This document shows, one piece after another, positions 1 to 12,508 of a stretch of 64,000 bases of DNA. Where the stretch lies: NCBI GenBank assembly GCA_013398955.1, contig VWPU01000934.1:124001-188000 (forward strand), written 5' to 3'. A program made the position numbers and the translations under genes. The stretch's first letter is position 1, and every line of letters starts with the position of its first letter. The DNA is from Callaeas wilsoni. Lineage: Eukaryota; Chordata; Aves; Passeriformes; Callaeidae. The notes under the pieces were generated by a model, which did not search any database, was not told the DNA's origin, and worked only from the letters and a program-made list of their open reading frames with translations.

Positions 1-2939
1 CCTGTTATATTCTCTAGGACTTTTTGTTCTGAAGTGGCAATTTCTGTGTTTCTCAGTGCTAACCTAGTGAACTTAATAGCTGAGCTTCAACAAAATGACC
101 AAGAACCCTTATATTTCTCTACTTAGTCACAATGGCACTTCAGGTTAAACAATCATTGGCTCAGTTGTGAAAAATGAGATAAATTAAAATAATTTTCTTC
201 GCGAGGACCAAAGACTTGGCAAGTAATATATTGGAGAAATTTCCTGGACATAATGGGTTACATTAATTTTCAGCTGCAAAACAATTCCTTTGGCATTATT
301 TTTCAAGCGAGAAAAAACCCCCACACAACTTGCTATTTGCTGTATTTATTTCTTACTGAAAGTGAAAACACAAAAACACATTTCAAAGAAGAAATTAAGA
401 AAAGGGTATCAGGAAATATTACAAAAAAAGATTACTGTAAAGCATTTTAGCTAATTGGTCACCCATTTTCCTTCATCCAAATGTGGTCAGTCTTAGCTAT
501 CATGGACTACAAAAGAAAAAATAGTCTCTTAGTTATTTTCATCTGAATATAATTTACTTGTTTATTTTAAACAAACTTTTACAGAAATCCATCTATTCAT
601 CATGAAACTCCTTCTTCACTCCCATTATAGTTCTTTGTCATTTGAGTAAGTTGAAGAGAATGCCATTTCTGCTCAAGGCTTCAGCTCTCAACCTCTTCCT
701 GCACAACAACTGATAACAAATGCTGTGGTCTCTGATCTCAATGGCCTCTCGCTACCCTATTTAAAATTAATGTAGTGATTACAGACCTGTTTCAATAACT
801 CTGGGCTTTATTCACTTCTGGTATAAATTGGCATTGCTGTGTTGTAGTTAATGGAGCTGTGATGACTTTGATCAGTAGAGAATTCAGCCATCAGGGAGCC
901 CATCACTCAAATTGTCCCTGAAATTGATGTTAATTGAGACCTCTGTGGGCAGTCACTGCAGAGGGGCCAAGGTGTGAACAAGCAAAGGTCTGATCTCTGA
1001 TCCCTTCCAGCAGTGAGCAGAAGAATGAGCAGAAAAGAAGCCAGAGCAGGTCACACCAAGACTTGTCTAGCCCAGTGTCCTGCTTCCAGCAACGACCAAT
1101 TGCAGCTGCCTGGAGGGGCAAATCATATTAGGACAAACATTTTCCTGATATGCTCTCACAGTCATCAGTGGTTCATGTGCACAGCAACCATCTGAGCAGT
1201 AAGTGGCCTCTCTGTAGCGCAAGACTCCTCAGAATTTTCTTCCTTCAATTTCTTTTTGTCTTCATTTCGTATTTATGCATGCACTTTTCATACACTACAT
1301 TCTATGGCTTAACTCTGGACTACGGACAAAATCATTATATTATCTATGTTCATATATGTGGAGCTTGCCACAGCTTATCATCTCAATTTTTTTGTGACTA
1401 AACTGAAATTAAGTGTCTAATTTTGCACCTAAAAGAATAAAAGTGCTCTTTTAAAAGGGGAAAAAACCCCAAAAAACCCCACAACACCACACAGGTATAT
1501 CAGTAATTTCTGAGGAATTTTAAAAATATTGAGGTTTGCCAATGATTAAATTAATTGTTTCAAATGAATCCACCATCTCTTATATAATTCAACAATGAAT
1601 AAATAGCCATACTTATTTGAACTGCTAAAATTAATGCCAAAAATGTCTTGTTATCTTGGTCTTCAGGAGCTTTCTGATTCCTTAGCAATTATGTCATTTA
1701 AAAAACAAAATAAAATAAAGATCTGAAACTGTCATGAGAACATGTCTATTGACAGTATTAATATTAGCATTCATGGCCTGCATAATCAGTATCAAAACTA
1801 ATTCTTACTTTGATAAAATATACTTCAACTCTCAATAGTTTGTCAAGGTATGAGAGACCCTGGTTTCCTTTACATAACTTAGCCTCCTGATTCAAGCATT
1901 TCTCCTTTAAACATACGCCCCCTCCTCCCAAAAAAAATGAAAGAGTTGTTTGTCTTTTCTTCTTTTATGCAAAAATGCCAACACTGAAAAATGATTCTCC
2001 ATTCCAAGACATGGCACAACTTAAATATTATCACTGAATGAATAAACATTGAATTATTCAGACAGGAATTGTAAAAGTAAAAATGTCAAAAAAATCCTTA
2101 AAATTAAACAATCCATGGAGAATATATGTCAACACTTTTTACAACTATTTTTATTGTGTTTAAAAAAATGCATGGCCTTTCTTGAAGGTCATTTTGAGAT
2201 GGAAATATCAGTGTAAGTTGACTACTTCATTTCAGTTCATCAAATAAGGGCATTATTTAAAATAAATAATATTGATCAAAACACAGTTCCATCAAGAAAC
2301 ATCTTCCTTCAGAATTTTTTAGTATGTTGATTGTTATCCCTTTTTTGGTATATTTATTCATGTTAATGTTTGTACAACATCACTCTACCATTTCTTAATA
2401 GATTTTTAATATGGATATATTTATTGAATTTATTCTAAAAAATGGAAATAAAAGTGTATTGAACTGTGTTCATTTGTTTTTGATTTATTTATGGAACAAA
2501 GCTGTGGACTATTATGGTATGTCTCAAAGCAGACAACATCGTATGGAAAAGCTGTCTTCACTGCTTTAAATACTGTTCAGTTTCAGTTACTGAATAATCC
2601 AATACAACTTAAAAGATAAACACAGCAACAATAGAATAGTGTGCGAATAAGAAACTAGAAGAGAAGACAACAAACACACAGAGTGTTAGTGGGGGGTTGT
2701 TTTCATCCTGAGCTCTGCCACAGATTTCTTAGTCATGGCATCTCAGTCCGGAAAAATCTGCCCTATTGCATAATTACAATTACCATTTTAATTAATAGCT
2801 GATGGAGAAGAAAAGACAAGTCCAGAGAGAGATTTACCATCTCTGGGCTACCTAACTATCTGGAAACACCTATTCCGGCTCTGTGTTGAAGACAGAATAC
2901 AAGGTGGCTGCACTTTAATTTCCGTGTCTTAGTGACTAA
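1..2939. other. AT-rich non-coding stretch without a recognised gene
   Basis: All reading frames are broken by frequent stops, and the short open frames (up to about 80 codons) show no recognisable domain. The sequence is AT-rich and unique-looking. The only internal structure I can name is a short A/C-rich tract near 1.46 kb, listed separately. I see no exon with plausible splice sites and no RNA gene. Confidence 0.7.
1455..1498. repeat. A/C-rich low-complexity tract
   Basis: A run of GGGG followed by alternating A-runs and CCCC blocks, then CA-rich sequence ending near the ACACAGG at the right edge. It is the first of several A/C-only tracts in the window and is probably a decayed simple repeat. 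Confidence 0.6.
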
Positions 2940-3400
2940 ATGCATAGGGCCACAAGGATGGTGAAGGGCCTTGAGGGGAAGCCGTGTGAGGAGCGACTGA
3001 GGCCACTTGGTCTGTTCAGCCTGGAGATGAGGAGACTGAGAAGCGACCTCGTGGTGGTCTTCAACATCTTCACAAGGGAAAGCAAAGGGGCAAGCACTGA
3101 TCTGTTTTCTGTGACAACCAGTGACAGGACTCCAGGAAACAGCCTGAGGCTGAGTCAGGGGAGGTTTAGATTGGATATCAGGAAAAGGTTCTACACCCAT
3201 GGGGTGGCTGGGCCCTGGAACATGCTCACCACGGAAGTGGTTGCAGCACCAGGCCTGTTGGAATTCAAGAAGTATTTGGGCAATGCTCTCAGGCACAGGG
3301 TGTGACTCTTGTGGTGTCCTGTGCAGGGACAGGGGTTGGACTCGATGATCTTGATTGGTACCTTCCCAGTCAGCATATTCTACGATTCCATGATTCCATA
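2940..3400 (+). mobile_element. CR1 LINE, 3' half (ORF2 C-terminus plus 3' UTR)
   Basis: This is a 5'-truncated chicken-repeat-1 non-LTR retrotransposon. The + strand frame from 2940 to the stop at 3303-3305 reads as the C-terminal part of the CR1 ORF2 reverse transcriptase polyprotein. It shows the family's sequential landmarks: an EERLRxLGLFSLExRRLR-like segment, then SDRTxGNSLRLxQGRFRLDIRK, then a WN..T.EVV.AP..LEFKKYL.NAL-like end. The 3' UTR follows, with GGTTGGACTCGATGATC and a terminal run of ATTCTACGATTCC and ATGATTCC octamers, the diagnostic CR1 3' terminus. No target-site duplication is evident, as usual for CR1. The C-terminal frame is still open for 121 codons despite divergence, which is likely chance or moderate age. 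The 3' UTR shares its 'CTCTCAGGCACAG' and 'TGTGCAGGG(A/C)CAGGGG' blocks with the copy at 37.6-37.9 kb, so the two are probably the same subfamily. Confidence 0.92.
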
Positions 3401-6043
3401 AAGTCAGGTAGAATAAATCTAGGCCACAGCTTCTTGGAGCCTCTTAGAAATGTTGTAGCGATGAATACCTAAAATTATACACTAATAGACACCATATAAA
3501 TACTTTAGGTTACAGCTAAATGTCTTCTGAATAAGTTAATTGGTGCCTGTGACAAAACAAGATCTTTACTTTCTTTGACATGCTTGACATGCAGGACAAC
3601 ATTGCCTTACCAAAGTTATTGAAATTCAGATATGATTAAATTTCCAGGTGCATTTTCATCCCGGAGAGTGCATGGGAAGCAGATAAATTAGAATCTGCAG
3701 AATTAGAATTTGGTATACTCAAGGTGTTGTGTGATGAATGCTTTAAAGAAATACTCCCCAACACCTTCAACAGCGAACCATGCTTAAGTTAGTTTGGTGT
3801 AAATGTTTCAGATACCCGAATGCATGTTCAGGAAGTCCTTGTGAGACAAATGATGGAATGAAAAAGAAGTGTGGATGGGTTCAAGTATCATACCATGTTC
3901 TGGAACCTCAAAAATGTTCATATTCTGCAAGAACATGAAAGTTTCGTTTACAGCAAGTTAACGGCTACAAATTCATTGGAATTTTTATAAAATTTAGGAA
4001 CTTTGCAAGATACAAATTAAAAGCCACTTAAGACTTTAGGAACACAGCAATGGAAAGATTTGGCTGGCAATTTTCATGCTGTCAACAGAGATTTTAAACT
4101 CTATAATTTTGAGGTCACTGTGGCTGAGATGGCCACCAATCTCTACTTCATTTACATAAGAGAAAGGCTCAAGACTCTACGGAGGTAAATGGCTGAAACA
4201 AAACCAGATATTTGCACAGGAAAAGTCAGAATGTACCCTTCTGTGGAAAAAAATATTGATAGTGTCATATTTTTTTCCTCTTAAATCTATAATTTAGATA
4301 ATTTGGGGATGTTTCACTGATGCTCTTGAAAGAATAAAATTTTGCAATAAATTTAAAAAGTTTTGAAATAAATTTTTGTCTATATTCATTAAAACTAATA
4401 CCTAATATAATAAAACACTTGGATTCTTAACAGATTTACTGTTATTATTTGGAGAACCTTAATGTCAGTGGAAAAAACATATTTTCTACATGTTAACATC
4501 ATGCCCGAACCAAGACAAATTACAAATACCCAGACTGGTTTGTAACTTTATCTAAGTAAAACTAGAATTGTTATTTTATGTTCATTTATTTTCATAATAA
4601 ATTTGGTTTTTTCTTCTATATTTTAATTTTAATTTTTTAAAACTATTTGTGTAGTTTGTGTCACTAGTATAACATTTAAAGCATTTCTGGTCATTGTCTT
4701 TATTCAAATACAATTTTGCTATGCTACTCACGTCTTTTTTTCTCTTTTTACAAGCAAATGGTGAAATTGATATTTTTAACAGTGTGTCCAACACCAAATC
4801 TCCTCAGAGAGGCAGGATTTGATGCAGTTTGGGGCTGATATCTCAAGCTTCAATATTTCTAATCTCAGCTAAGAGGACTTTGATCTTTACTCATTGATGT
4901 AAAATTAACCAACCTGAATGTGTTTTGGTTGAGCTGAAGAATCTCTTTGAGGTGTGGGATTTTCAAAGAGTTTTAAGGTCATTTCATATGCAGCTACCAC
5001 TGACATACAAGTTTCTAGGTTTGGGTAAACATGGGTTTCCTTTGCTTTGTTCCCTTAAGCTTTATTGGAGTTCTGGCCTCCCTTTCTCCTGGTACTAACA
5101 CAGCACTGGATAACACTAACACTTCCCTTTCTCTCAGGTTTTGAAGTGGAGATTAAAAGACAACAAAGAGTTTAAAATTTATGCTGTATTGCGCAGCAGA
5201 ATCGTCACAAATGGACTGACTGTGTATCCAAACTTCAGCCTGATCCCAGAGCAAGTTACAACTGCAAGAATGGGACGTGTACAGAAAATCCATGCTCCTT
5301 CTTCCAAAGGCTGTGTGATCCAGTCACTGACCCTGCAGTGCATCACCAGCAGATATTTATCTCTGAAGTCCTGAAGATGCGTCCATTCCATATTTTCCTG
5401 CTGACATAATTTTGACATTTGCTTTATTGGGTCTGACCTCGTACTAGCCTTCATTTTATTACTATGGTCCAACTTGGAGAGAGAGCCTAATTTACAGTGG
5501 GGTCTATCAACCTCTTTTGGAGCAGTTTTCATAAGCGTAGACAGCCATTGGGATTTATAGAACTAAATGGCTTGGTGAAATACAAGGATCCATGCCACAC
5601 GAGCTGAGAAAGAATGATTCCTCACCCATAAGCGGAGCCTGCGTTCTGTGAGACCCGAAATCCATCGCTGGAGCTGTGGCTCCAGCACAAGTTAACATCT
5701 GTGAAAGGATATGGAGTAAAGTATGGCCCCTTATGTCACTGCCACAGCTGGGCTTCCTGCAGCTTAATTTGCCCTCTCAGCATGTTGCACTGATTATAAA
5801 TACAATGCTGATCTTGTTGCCAGAGGCCATGACATATCGCTTGGCACTTTGCAACCCTCAGAACAAATTTTTCCCTTTCCCTGTTCACCTCAGTCAATCA
5901 CGGCTTCAGAAAGCAGCCCTCTGCCACCCAGCATAGGATTACATGTCATTTATAATTTTACTCGCTTCAAAAAGCTAATGCTTAAGTTAATAAAGTGGAA
6001 AGATAGCAAGTACGGTGTCCCAACCAGAGAGAGGCAGATTGAA

Positions 6044-6058
6044 GTTGTTGTTGTTGTT
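6044..6058. repeat. (GTT)5 trinucleotide microsatellite
   Basis: Five uninterrupted GTT units followed by ATTGTTTGGG. It is a short simple repeat, possibly polymorphic. Confidence 0.85.
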
Positions 6059-7380
6059 ATTGTTTGGGTTGTGGGGCACGGTAGGGGTCAGGAAAAGGGA
6101 GACATAAAAATAAAGAGCTAATAGCCTCTCTGGTGTCAAGAAGAAAGAGAAAAGGAAACAGCTCGTCAGCGAGACATAAAATATTAATAGCTCTCATTGG
6201 AAAAAATCTGTTCCTCTTTTTCTTTTATTCATTTAAAAATATATATGCATTTCTAAGCAAAAAGTTTATACAAGTGAAAGCTTTCTGCTGGGTGTTTTAA
6301 TCACATGAGAATTCAGAGAATTTCCTGAACTACTTGTAATTTACTTAATGGGTAAACTGGTTGCATAAAGTTTAAAAAGAATAGACAGTTTTCTAACTTC
6401 AATCTGACTCAACTGAGAAATCTACAGTTTATTTGTGCCTATGTTGTAGGGATTGGGAGGTTAGTAAATTTGCTGAAATATCTTTTCTTCAAAACTAAGT
6501 TTAAAAGAGATATGATGAAATAATTCAATCACTGACAATACTTTAAATTCAAATATTTGGTGGCTAGGGGAATTACTTTTAATTGTGCAGGGAATTTTTT
6601 TTTTCCAAATCCAACTGATTTAAATATCATTGGATCAGGTTCATAATGAACTAAAAAGTAACAAAACTAATAATCATATATGTAGACAAATTGAAGTGGT
6701 AAACTTTATTGGGCAAGTGGGACAGGATTTTAAATACATCAGTAGAAGTTGAAAATAACATTTATAAGCAAATGAACAAACAAACCAAAACCAAAATGTA
6801 TTAATCCTTGAAAATAAGTATTCATTTTTCCTTGTAGTCAAAAGTACATAAGAACTTACTTGCTTTTCTTGATTTTTAAAAAAATTATTTGTGTACATCT
6901 TTTAATTCACAGTGGGTCTAAAATATTTTAACGTCAATGGACTGTAAAGATGTGGTTAAAGTAGTGTGTACTTCAGAGGTTTTAACTTCAAGATCTATGA
7001 TTAAGTGCATTGCTCATCTGACTAACCAGATCATGTCAACATTTCATCTATTTGCTGATACAGACCCAGCAAAAACATGAAATAAACTGCATTCTCACTA
7101 ACTTACCAAAAGAACAGAAAGCAAATTGCTTCATATTTTTTCTACAGTTACTCTTTTTATTCATGCATGTTGCTTTTGAATAATGAATAAAAGATATGTG
7201 AACATATTCGCAGAAATTTGGTTGATAAGTGTTGTACAAAAGATTGATTCAATGGCAAGATCTATCCAGATTTAAATAAATTTATTTATATGCAGCACAT
7301 AGTATCAGGTTGTTATTTGTACTCCACACTTACTGAAAAAATACTGTGTGACAAAATGGAGCAGTGTCCAGGGCATTGTT

Positions 7381-7403
7381 AAAAAAAAAAAAAAAAAAAA
7401 AAA
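7381..7403. repeat. A23 homopolymer
   Basis: There are 23 consecutive A residues following GGGCATTGTT. I looked for a retroposed tail (a recognisable 3' UTR or flanking target-site duplication) and did not see one. Run length is likely uncertain in the assembly. Confidence 0.9.
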
Positions 7404-7621
7404 GAAATTCAAAATATGACATTTTAAGGCAAAGATAAGTTCATATAGATGTTCAGTGCAATTGAATACGTTCGACAAGAAGGAAAGCAGTTTATGCCAG
7501 TGACAAGAAAAAGAAAGAGAATTTGACCAAAGAAGTTCCATGTCTTCTATGTATGCATAGTTCTTAGTCCTGAGTTATTGGATAATTCAGGATCGCATAC
7601 TTTATCTTTTATTTCTGTTTG

Positions 7622-7760
7622 ATTGCTTTTTAGTGGTTTGTTTGTTGTGGGTTGTTTGGTTGGTTTTTTGGGGCTTTTTTGTGTTGGGTTTTTTTGGGTT
7701 TGTTGTGTGGTTTTTGTTTTGTTTGTTTTGTTCTTGTGTTTGTTCTTTTTCTTCTTTCCC
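7622..7760. repeat. G/T-rich, C-poor low-complexity tract with G-runs
   Basis: About 140 bp composed almost entirely of G and T on the + strand, with recurring GGTTT, GTTTT and TTGGG units. G-runs include GGG, GGGG, GGG and GGG within 7660-7705. The G-run spacing is compatible with a weak G-quadruplex. It is the opposite-strand counterpart of the A/C tracts at 8.5, 19.1, 20.0 and 58.5 kb. Confidence 0.75.
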
Positions 7761-8088
7761 TGTAGTGGAGGAGTTAGTAATAAATCAAGAAGTTTTATTT
7801 TACAATAGGATGAAATTGAATTTCAGATTTTTTTTCCTTTTTCTTTTTCTTCTTTCTTTTTTAAATATTATTCTTGTTTTCAAATACTTCTATCAGTGCC
7901 TGATTATTCTCTTATTTGACCCAGTCCTATATTGGAGCAAATCTTCACCTCGTGCTAATTGTGCAAATTTGCTGATTTTGCCTTGAGCTATCCCAAAGGA
8001 TTGGAAATTGTGATGTCCTTTAAAATCTCTGATATAGAAAATAAAAACAGATTTTGAATAAGGCTTTCACTGATATTTACTGCTGTAC

Positions 8089-8104
8089 TTTTTTTTTTTT
8101 TTTT
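8089..8104. repeat. T16 homopolymer
   Basis: Sixteen consecutive T residues. No linked element was recognised. Confidence 0.9.
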
Positions 8105-8471
8105 CTGAAACAAAGATGGTTGCATTTTAGACACTCTTGTGTACTGTGCTTTTTGCACCTCACTTATTCAATCAAAAATTAGTTTCACCTTCTGCTTCCC
8201 AGTGATGAAGGATATAGAAAATACTTTTACTTTCTCAAACTCATGTAAAAACCACTGGTCTATGAATTCTAATATAAAATTAGTAGCACTGCTTTAACCT
8301 TACCCGAACTTAAAATACACAAATAACTACATAGGAACAGACCAAGCAACCACTTTAGCTTAGTTTCCCTTCCCTCTCATGTAGTCAGGTCCCAAGAAAG
8401 GCCCCAGTTATAAGACAAGTATAAATTATTGTATACTGTGTAGAATATTCTTATCACTGAAAATATTTTTA

Positions 8472-8575
8472 GAAAAAAAAATCAAAACAAACAAAATCAC
8501 CTACAACCAAGCAACCAACCAAACAAAAACAAAGAAACAGAAACAACCAAGGAAACCCAGAAAAACCACCCCTCC
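8472..8575. repeat. A/C-rich low-complexity tract
   Basis: A-rich and C-containing sequence with CAAAC, AACCAACC and ACAAAC units and very few G or T. It is probably a degenerate (AAAC/AACC)n array. It lies about 850 bp from the reverse-type G/T tract at 7.62 kb, so the two could fold back imperfectly. Confidence 0.7.
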
Positions 8576-10364
8576 ATTTTCTTCCCTAGAGCTTGTTTCT
8601 TTGTATCTAACAGATTTCATTGAATTTCTCTTCCATGACCATATCCAATCATTTCTGTAATACATATAAAATTGCAATAACCGCTGCATCCTGAAGCAAG
8701 GAGTTTCACAATGTAATTATTTGGTGCACTTTCAGACTCTTAGGCATATATGCTTCAATAGAGGAAAAGAATTGCATTATGTTATTAGGAAAACCATAAT
8801 TGTTGGAGATGGCGCTGATCTTATCGAGTTAACTGTCCAAAAATAAGGAACTGGTCCAAACTAGTTGTTTAAGTTCCGAACAGTGATGGGAATGAGAGAA
8901 ATGTGCGGGATAGCTCTTTTCATACCAACTCTCATTGAGTGAATCACCCTGTACATATGTCAGTTTCTCTCCATTAGCTAAAACTGGAGCCAGGACTACT
9001 AATTCAGAGATGCCAAAAATTTTTATCCAGTGAACGTGAATGAGGTGAATCATTCCCCATATGGCTTTGAAGAGGATGAGTCTTCACTTGACCTCAAAAG
9101 TATCTAAAACTCCAAACATTAAATGATCCCTTTTTTGTGCTGCATAGGCTGTATATGCCTTCTAAAGCACGTCTGTATTCTCAGGTATTTCAGAATGGAT
9201 CAGGAAAACACAATGTCTTTTTGCTAGAGGAGTAAACAGGAACCTCTTTATTGCCGATGGACAGACTTTGTATTTGAATCTTGGTAGACAGGCATATCTT
9301 GATCTTTAATTCATCTAGAAAGAGGGAGATATTGATGTAACAAAATTAGCTTAATTAAAGGTTGCCCTATGTTAGCCAAAACTGGCTTGATTAACTTGAA
9401 TCGGGGAATTCTTACATTTATTGGCAAAAGTTTGGAACAACCTTCTGAGATATATTTTTGAAAGCCTTTTTGCTGCCTCTTATTCTTTCAAAACACTTCT
9501 TAGGGTAATCTCATTACACGGGATAGCATTAGCAATTAATAGATTTTCTAGGATTATCAAGAGGGTTTTAAAGCAACATAAATGAGGGAAAATGATACTA
9601 CGACAATCAAGTGGCACATTCTTAAAAATTAAAGCCAGCCTGTAGGCTCCTTATTATGACAAATCCCTTTACAAAAAGTCATGAAAGGAACACAACCTTT
9701 AGCTGAGCATCCATTAAGGGAAGCATCTGAGAACGGTACTTAGTATACCTAATTCAGGTGTCTAATTTGCACCTAAATTTTAAAAATCTTAAAACAGTCA
9801 TTGCTACTAGAGATCTCTTGCTCAAGTGTCTGAAATAACGTATGATGAGGAACCCCAGACAAATCTATTTTACAATAGAAGGAAAACTATTTTACTTCCA
9901 TTAATTTAATGTGGGATCTTAACATAACAGATTATAAAAACATAATTTTTTTACCTTAGCATTAGCAGTCTTCTAGGTACTAAAGCTTATCATCTTTCTA
10001 CGTTGATTGTTTTGTTTGTGATATCTTTCTAGTTATTTTAAAATCTACCCTGAAACTGGGGAAATTTTTAAAAGAATTATTGTCAAGATTTCAAATCTGA
10101 AATATAAATAAAAATGTTATAACTATTTAAGCATATTCCACATTGTCCATTAGTAGTCAGATTTCAAAACACAGAAAAAGTGAAAAGATTTTTGATGTTG
10201 TCATCTTATTTAAAACAAGATCTGAAAGTCTGAGTTTTAAAAGTGTTTTTAGGGTTTCAATGTAAAAACTGTGGAAATAGGGAAATATATGGTAAAAAAT
10301 ATGGATTGCTAGTTTAATAATATAGACATCAGATGAGAGAAGTAAAAAATAACCCTGTTGACTA

Positions 10365-10530
10365 ATGGCAATTATGAAAGAAAAATTTATTTTAAAATAT
10401 GATATGAACAAAAAAGAACGTCTGCTAGTTGCAGATGGTAAAAATATAAATAGGGACTTAGAAAAAGCACAAATATTCAGTATATGTTTCTGCTCTATAT
10501 TTGGAATTAAGGAGGTGGATGTATCTATGT
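10365..10530 (+). mobile_element. Ancient CR1 ORF2 remnant (segment before the reverse transcriptase core)
   Basis: The + strand frame starting at 10365 includes the peptide DLEKAQIFSICFCSIF. This resembles the CR1-family linker between the endonuclease and reverse transcriptase domains, where a pattern like DxEKAEVLNxFFxSVF is typical. The residues just upstream (KKERLLVADGKNINR) align with the usual K..ENVGPLL...G.(L/I)(V/N)... spacing. The frame then runs on to 10715 without further recognisable similarity, so I end the element near 10530. The match is from memory and the copy is old and diverged. Neither termini nor a target-site duplication is visible. A protein search against CR1 ORF2 would settle it. 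Confidence 0.6.
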
Positions 10531-11829
10531 CATATGATACTGCGGATAAAATGCACCATTTACCATCTGTAACAAAGGGAGATGTGAGACAGCGTCTAAG
10601 GGCTGAGAAAGAGTTTTTCAGACTGAGGCATAAACAGTTCAGTTTGGCCATCTTGGCAAAACCAAGACAGAGTCTTCACCTTTGTCTGAAATCACTTACA
10701 CAAAGAAAAGTGTAAGTTACTCAGGGACCTCTCTTACCAACCAAAGCACTACACAGAAACTAGCAAATAGACACAGAAATTAATACATTTCAGCACTGGA
10801 AAAGAATCTAATCTACGAGAAATGAGAATAATTCAATGTGCGATTGGATGAATAGTCCTTAAAAGTCAAAGAGTGTAATTCTAACATGAACAGTTTAATT
10901 CTTGATGCCAGGAGAAACGCCCAGAACCTTGTGCTCTGGGATAAAGGATAGATGCAGTCCTGGGTTGTTCTGGTACTACTTCCTGGTTTTGCATCTCTCA
11001 AGTCTCTTTTTTTCAGAGGTTTGACTTCCCTAAGTGACTGTTATCTATAACTTAACAATTCCTTACTTGAGGATTGAAGTCCAATGTGGAAGAAGTGTGA
11101 GATGTATTGGACACTTTTAGTTGGCGATCTAATGATCTCCTTTTTTGCAAAATAGAGGATGCAAGCCTCATTTCTAGTTCAGAAATTTTTCAGGGGGCTA
11201 AGTAGAAAGCAGAGTCCCCCTTCTGGAGCAGGAGGACGTACCTAGTGATGCCTCTCAAGGGATTGCAGAGAAAGAGCTACAATTTTTTCTAGATATTTCT
11301 TCACATCTAGACAAGCAACAGAGTTATGCAACCATACAGCTCTTTAGAAAGACTCCCTAATACATATACACTCCCAAGGGTCACTATTGAAAATATGAGT
11401 TAGGGATAAGCATTTATTGCCTATGCTAATGTTAAGAGAATTGTTGTAATGTTATAAGATATTCATCATTTTATTTCTAAAATAAGAGGGGGAAAAGAAA
11501 TAAATGAAAATGAAAAAAAAAGCAAACCACAAAGCACTTATCAAAGTCACTGTGCTGGTTGGATTCTTTCAAATCCCTTAAGGGTTTGGATGTATTAGTC
11601 TTGTGGTGGTGTTGTTTTCTGGGCCTGCATTAATTTGATCCATTCTTTTAGAACATGTGTATAACACTACAAAAAAGTATTATTGGTTTATAAATTACAC
11701 TTGTTGTTTCAGGGCGATAAACAGAATGATGAATGCAGTCTTTGTTCAATCACCTTTTTATTCATGAAAGGCAAAACCATGGATTCTAAAAACATTTATC
11801 TACATCAGTAGTAAGCCATAAACCTTTCA

Positions 11830-11960
11830 AAAACGCTCCCAGTAATCCAGGAAGGAGCTGCTGATTACTGTCATAACAAAGAGGATTCAATAATGCTAAT
11901 GACTTTTCTTATGATAATCAATAACCTGGTGGAGGCTGCTTGAATCTTAACGAATCTTCC
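11830..11960. promoter_or_regulatory. Candidate conserved non-coding element
   Basis: The segment is dense in developmental transcription-factor-like motifs: GATTACTG, AACAAAGAG (the TCF/LEF or SOX core in one orientation), AATAATGCTAATGAC (adjacent TAAT homeodomain cores) and TGATAATCAATAACC (HOX/PBX-like spacing). It has complex, non-repetitive sequence in otherwise AT-rich DNA. This is motif-based inference only. Conservation across birds and mammals was not checked. Confidence 0.25.
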
Positions 11961-12363
11961 AGATGTAGCCCACTTCTTGAGAAAATAGAAAGGGTTAGTG
12001 TGTGTTCACGATAATACTTGAGACTATCAGATTAATCATGGAAAGATGGACATGTTTCCACAAATGGGAGCTTCATGCTGGTGGCAGATGAGCCTGAGAG
12101 AAGTTTCTAATTTCAAACCTGGGAAGTCAGCCTAATGTTTACGTAAGCAGCTTTTGCTTACTGTCTCTAGAACCTCTGAAGGCAGATTCAGAAATAAATC
12201 ACAGCTAGAAAAATGCAAGTTTAGGTACCCGATCTTTAGACTCTGGCGGGGGTATGGTAGTACCCGTACTTACTTTCTAGCTTTTGCTGTAAATTATCAG
12301 TATGACTTGGAATTCAACCTTTTCTTAACTGAGATTTCTGCCTTGGCTGCATGGCCAGGGCAA

Positions 12364-12374
12364 GATACATACAT

Positions 12375-12409
<35 letters not shown>

Positions 12410-12508
12410 ATTATTATTTTTAATGTTTTTATTTTTATATATATACATACACATATATATATGTGTATATATGTGTATGTATATATATATGTATGTGTAC
12501 ACACACAC
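12364..12508. repeat. Compound CA/TA microsatellite
   Basis: The order is (TACA)n, (CA)n, (TA)n, an interrupted T/A-rich centre, (TA)/(CATA)n, (TGTATA)n and finally (CA)n. The alternating purine-pyrimidine sequence is self-complementary in places, for example the blocks on either side of 12455-12500, and could extrude as cruciform or Z-DNA. It is expected to be polymorphic and hard to assemble. Confidence 0.9.

Larger units (their letters stand above)
3401..10364. other. AT-rich non-coding stretch with simple repeats
   Basis: No host gene is recognised. Open frames here are under 125 codons and show no domain or splice context. The stretch holds a GTT triplet run at 6.04 kb, an A23 run at 7.38 kb, a G/T-rich tract at 7.62-7.76 kb, a T16 run at 8.09 kb and an A/C-rich tract at 8.47-8.58 kb, all listed separately. 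The segment near 8.79-9.06 kb has a 74-codon frame on the minus strand and a slightly repeat-like texture, but I could not assign it. Confidence 0.65.

Noticed and set aside
2856..3296. 146-codon minus-strand frame at 2.9-3.3 kb
   Set aside because: It is antisense to a clear + strand CR1 3' half, whose GC-richer sequence keeps the opposite strand open by chance.
7381..7403. A23 run as the tail of a processed pseudogene or SINE
   Set aside because: No 3' UTR-like or tRNA-like sequence precedes it and no flanking duplication was found.
10157..10651. 164-codon minus-strand frame as a gene
   Set aside because: It lies opposite an apparent CR1 ORF2 remnant and shows no domain. It is likely a shadow frame.
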